NCBI GenBank assembly: GCA_007119835.1
Contig: SKOX01000396.1
Span: 1 to 5,411 of the forward strand
DNA from: Paracoccaceae bacterium
GTDB taxonomy: Bacteria; Pseudomonadota; Alphaproteobacteria; Rhodobacterales; Rhodobacteraceae
DNA length: 5,411 nt
Direction: 5' to 3'
The translations under genes were made by a program, and so were the position numbers. Below are positions 4,891 to 5,411 of this stretch, one piece after another (the first letter of the stretch is position 1; each line of letters starts with the position of its first letter). The notes below the pieces were generated by a model, which saw only the letters and a program-made list of their open reading frames with translations, did no database searches and was not told the origin of the DNA.

Positions 4891-5411
4891 TCAGGGCTCG
4901 GTCGCCGCCGCGCCGTTTCCCTCGCGCTCCGCCCCCCGCGCCGAAAGGAAGTCGCCCACCGGCGCGAGCGCCGGGATGTGCTCGCAGAGCGTTCGCACCG
5001 TCAGAAGGAGCGGCGTCGCGACCAGCATGCCCGCCACGGACCAGAGCCAGGCGAAGAGGGTGATGCAGACGAAGACGACGACGGTGTTGAGCCTCAGCCG
5101 CCGCCCGACGAAATATGGCGTGACGACCTGCCCCTCGATCGACGTGAGCAGCAAGTAGACGAACCCGACGAGGGCCGCGTCCCAGAGCGTCGGCAGGCTC
5201 ACGATGCCGACCACCGTCGCCAGCAGCACCCCGGCGAGCGCCCCGAGATAGGGCACGAAGTTCAGCGCGAAGGCCAGCACCCCGAACAGCACCGGGTTCG
5301 GCATCCCCAGCACCCACATCGCCGTGCCGATCGCCACCCCGAGGCAGGCGTTGATGAGCGCGATCGTCGACAGGTAGTGCGACAGCTTCCGCTCGATGTC
5401 GCGGGCGATCC
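4891..5411 (-). CDS. AI-2E/PerM family membrane protein, C-terminal part
   Basis: Only the last 172 residues are in the window; the frame is open to the right edge and the true start lies beyond. A GTG at 5335-5337 could be mistaken for a start, but the preceding codons read 'IARDIERKLSHYLSTI', which continues the family sequence, so it is an internal Val. Counting from the edge, hydrophobic segments lie at about 13-35, 39-71, 76-89 and 106-135. The segment 'SIEGQVVTPYFVGRRLRLN' (about 90-108) is the family's hallmark, followed by 'AWLWSVAGMLVATPLLL'. The tail is short and hydrophilic. The family includes proteins proposed to export the quorum signal AI-2 (TqsA) and others linked to cation/proton exchange; the name does not prove AI-2 transport here. 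It lies upstream of the phosphatase gene and may be cotranscribed with it. Confidence 0.9.
   Translation of the reverse strand, partial: IARDIERKLSHYLSTIALINACLGVAIGTAMWVLGMPNPVLFGVLAFALNFVPYLGALAGVLLATVVGIVSLPTLWDAALVGFVYLLLTSIEGQVVTPYFVGRRLRLNTVVVFVCITLFAWLWSVAGMLVATPLLLTVRTLCEHIPALAPVGDFLSARGAEREGNGAAATEP

Noticed and set aside
5335..5337. GTG as start of the AI-2E family gene
   Set aside because: The upstream codons to the window edge continue the family sequence without a stop, so this is an internal Val in a partial gene.

Overview
The window is a GC-rich (roughly 70% by eye), densely coded piece of bacterial chromosome. It carries five protein genes, the last one cut by the window edge. 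The strong G/C third-position bias and the sequence style of several proteins suggest an alphaproteobacterium: the IMPase N-terminus with 'VENLQVSSKGPGDFVS', the AI-2E C-terminus with 'IEGQVVTPYFVGRRLRLN', and the aminotransferase N-terminus with 'PGPSVVPERVLNAMHR'. The order cannot be fixed without a search. I see no RNA gene, insertion sequence, CRISPR array, phage gene or sign of recent transfer. Base composition looks even throughout.

Layout. Positions 36-1256 (minus) encode a class V PLP-dependent aminotransferase of the serine/alanine-glyoxylate type. A 145-bp divergent intergenic region (1257-1401) separates it from a plus-strand pair: a complete ABC half-transporter of the MsbA/exporter type (1402-3144) and, 52 bp later, a YgfZ/Iba57-type folate-binding Fe-S maintenance protein (3197-3982). 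A 43-bp convergent gap (3983-4025) follows. Then come two minus-strand genes: an inositol-monophosphatase (SuhB-like) phosphatase (4026-4817) and, upstream of it with a 73-bp gap, the C-terminal part of an AI-2E/PerM-family membrane protein (4891-5411, running off the window).

How the genes relate. ABC exporter plus ygfZ, and AI-2E protein plus phosphatase, are each plausible two-gene transcription units. The aminotransferase is read alone and divergently within the window. The functions are housekeeping or central-metabolic and do not form one obvious pathway: glyoxylate/serine metabolism, lipid or drug export, Fe-S enzyme maintenance, and sugar-phosphate or inositol-phosphate dephosphorylation.

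I did not find a convincing undescribed system. The items worth a second look are small non-coding signals. These are a nested dyad in the divergent promoter region (1274-1296), a duplicated stop-codon segment with a hairpin at the convergent junction (4005-4034), mutually exclusive inverted repeats before the phosphatase gene (4845-4877), a perfect 16-bp palindrome near the aminotransferase 3' end (62-77), and a long Shine-Dalgarno spacing before the exporter gene.
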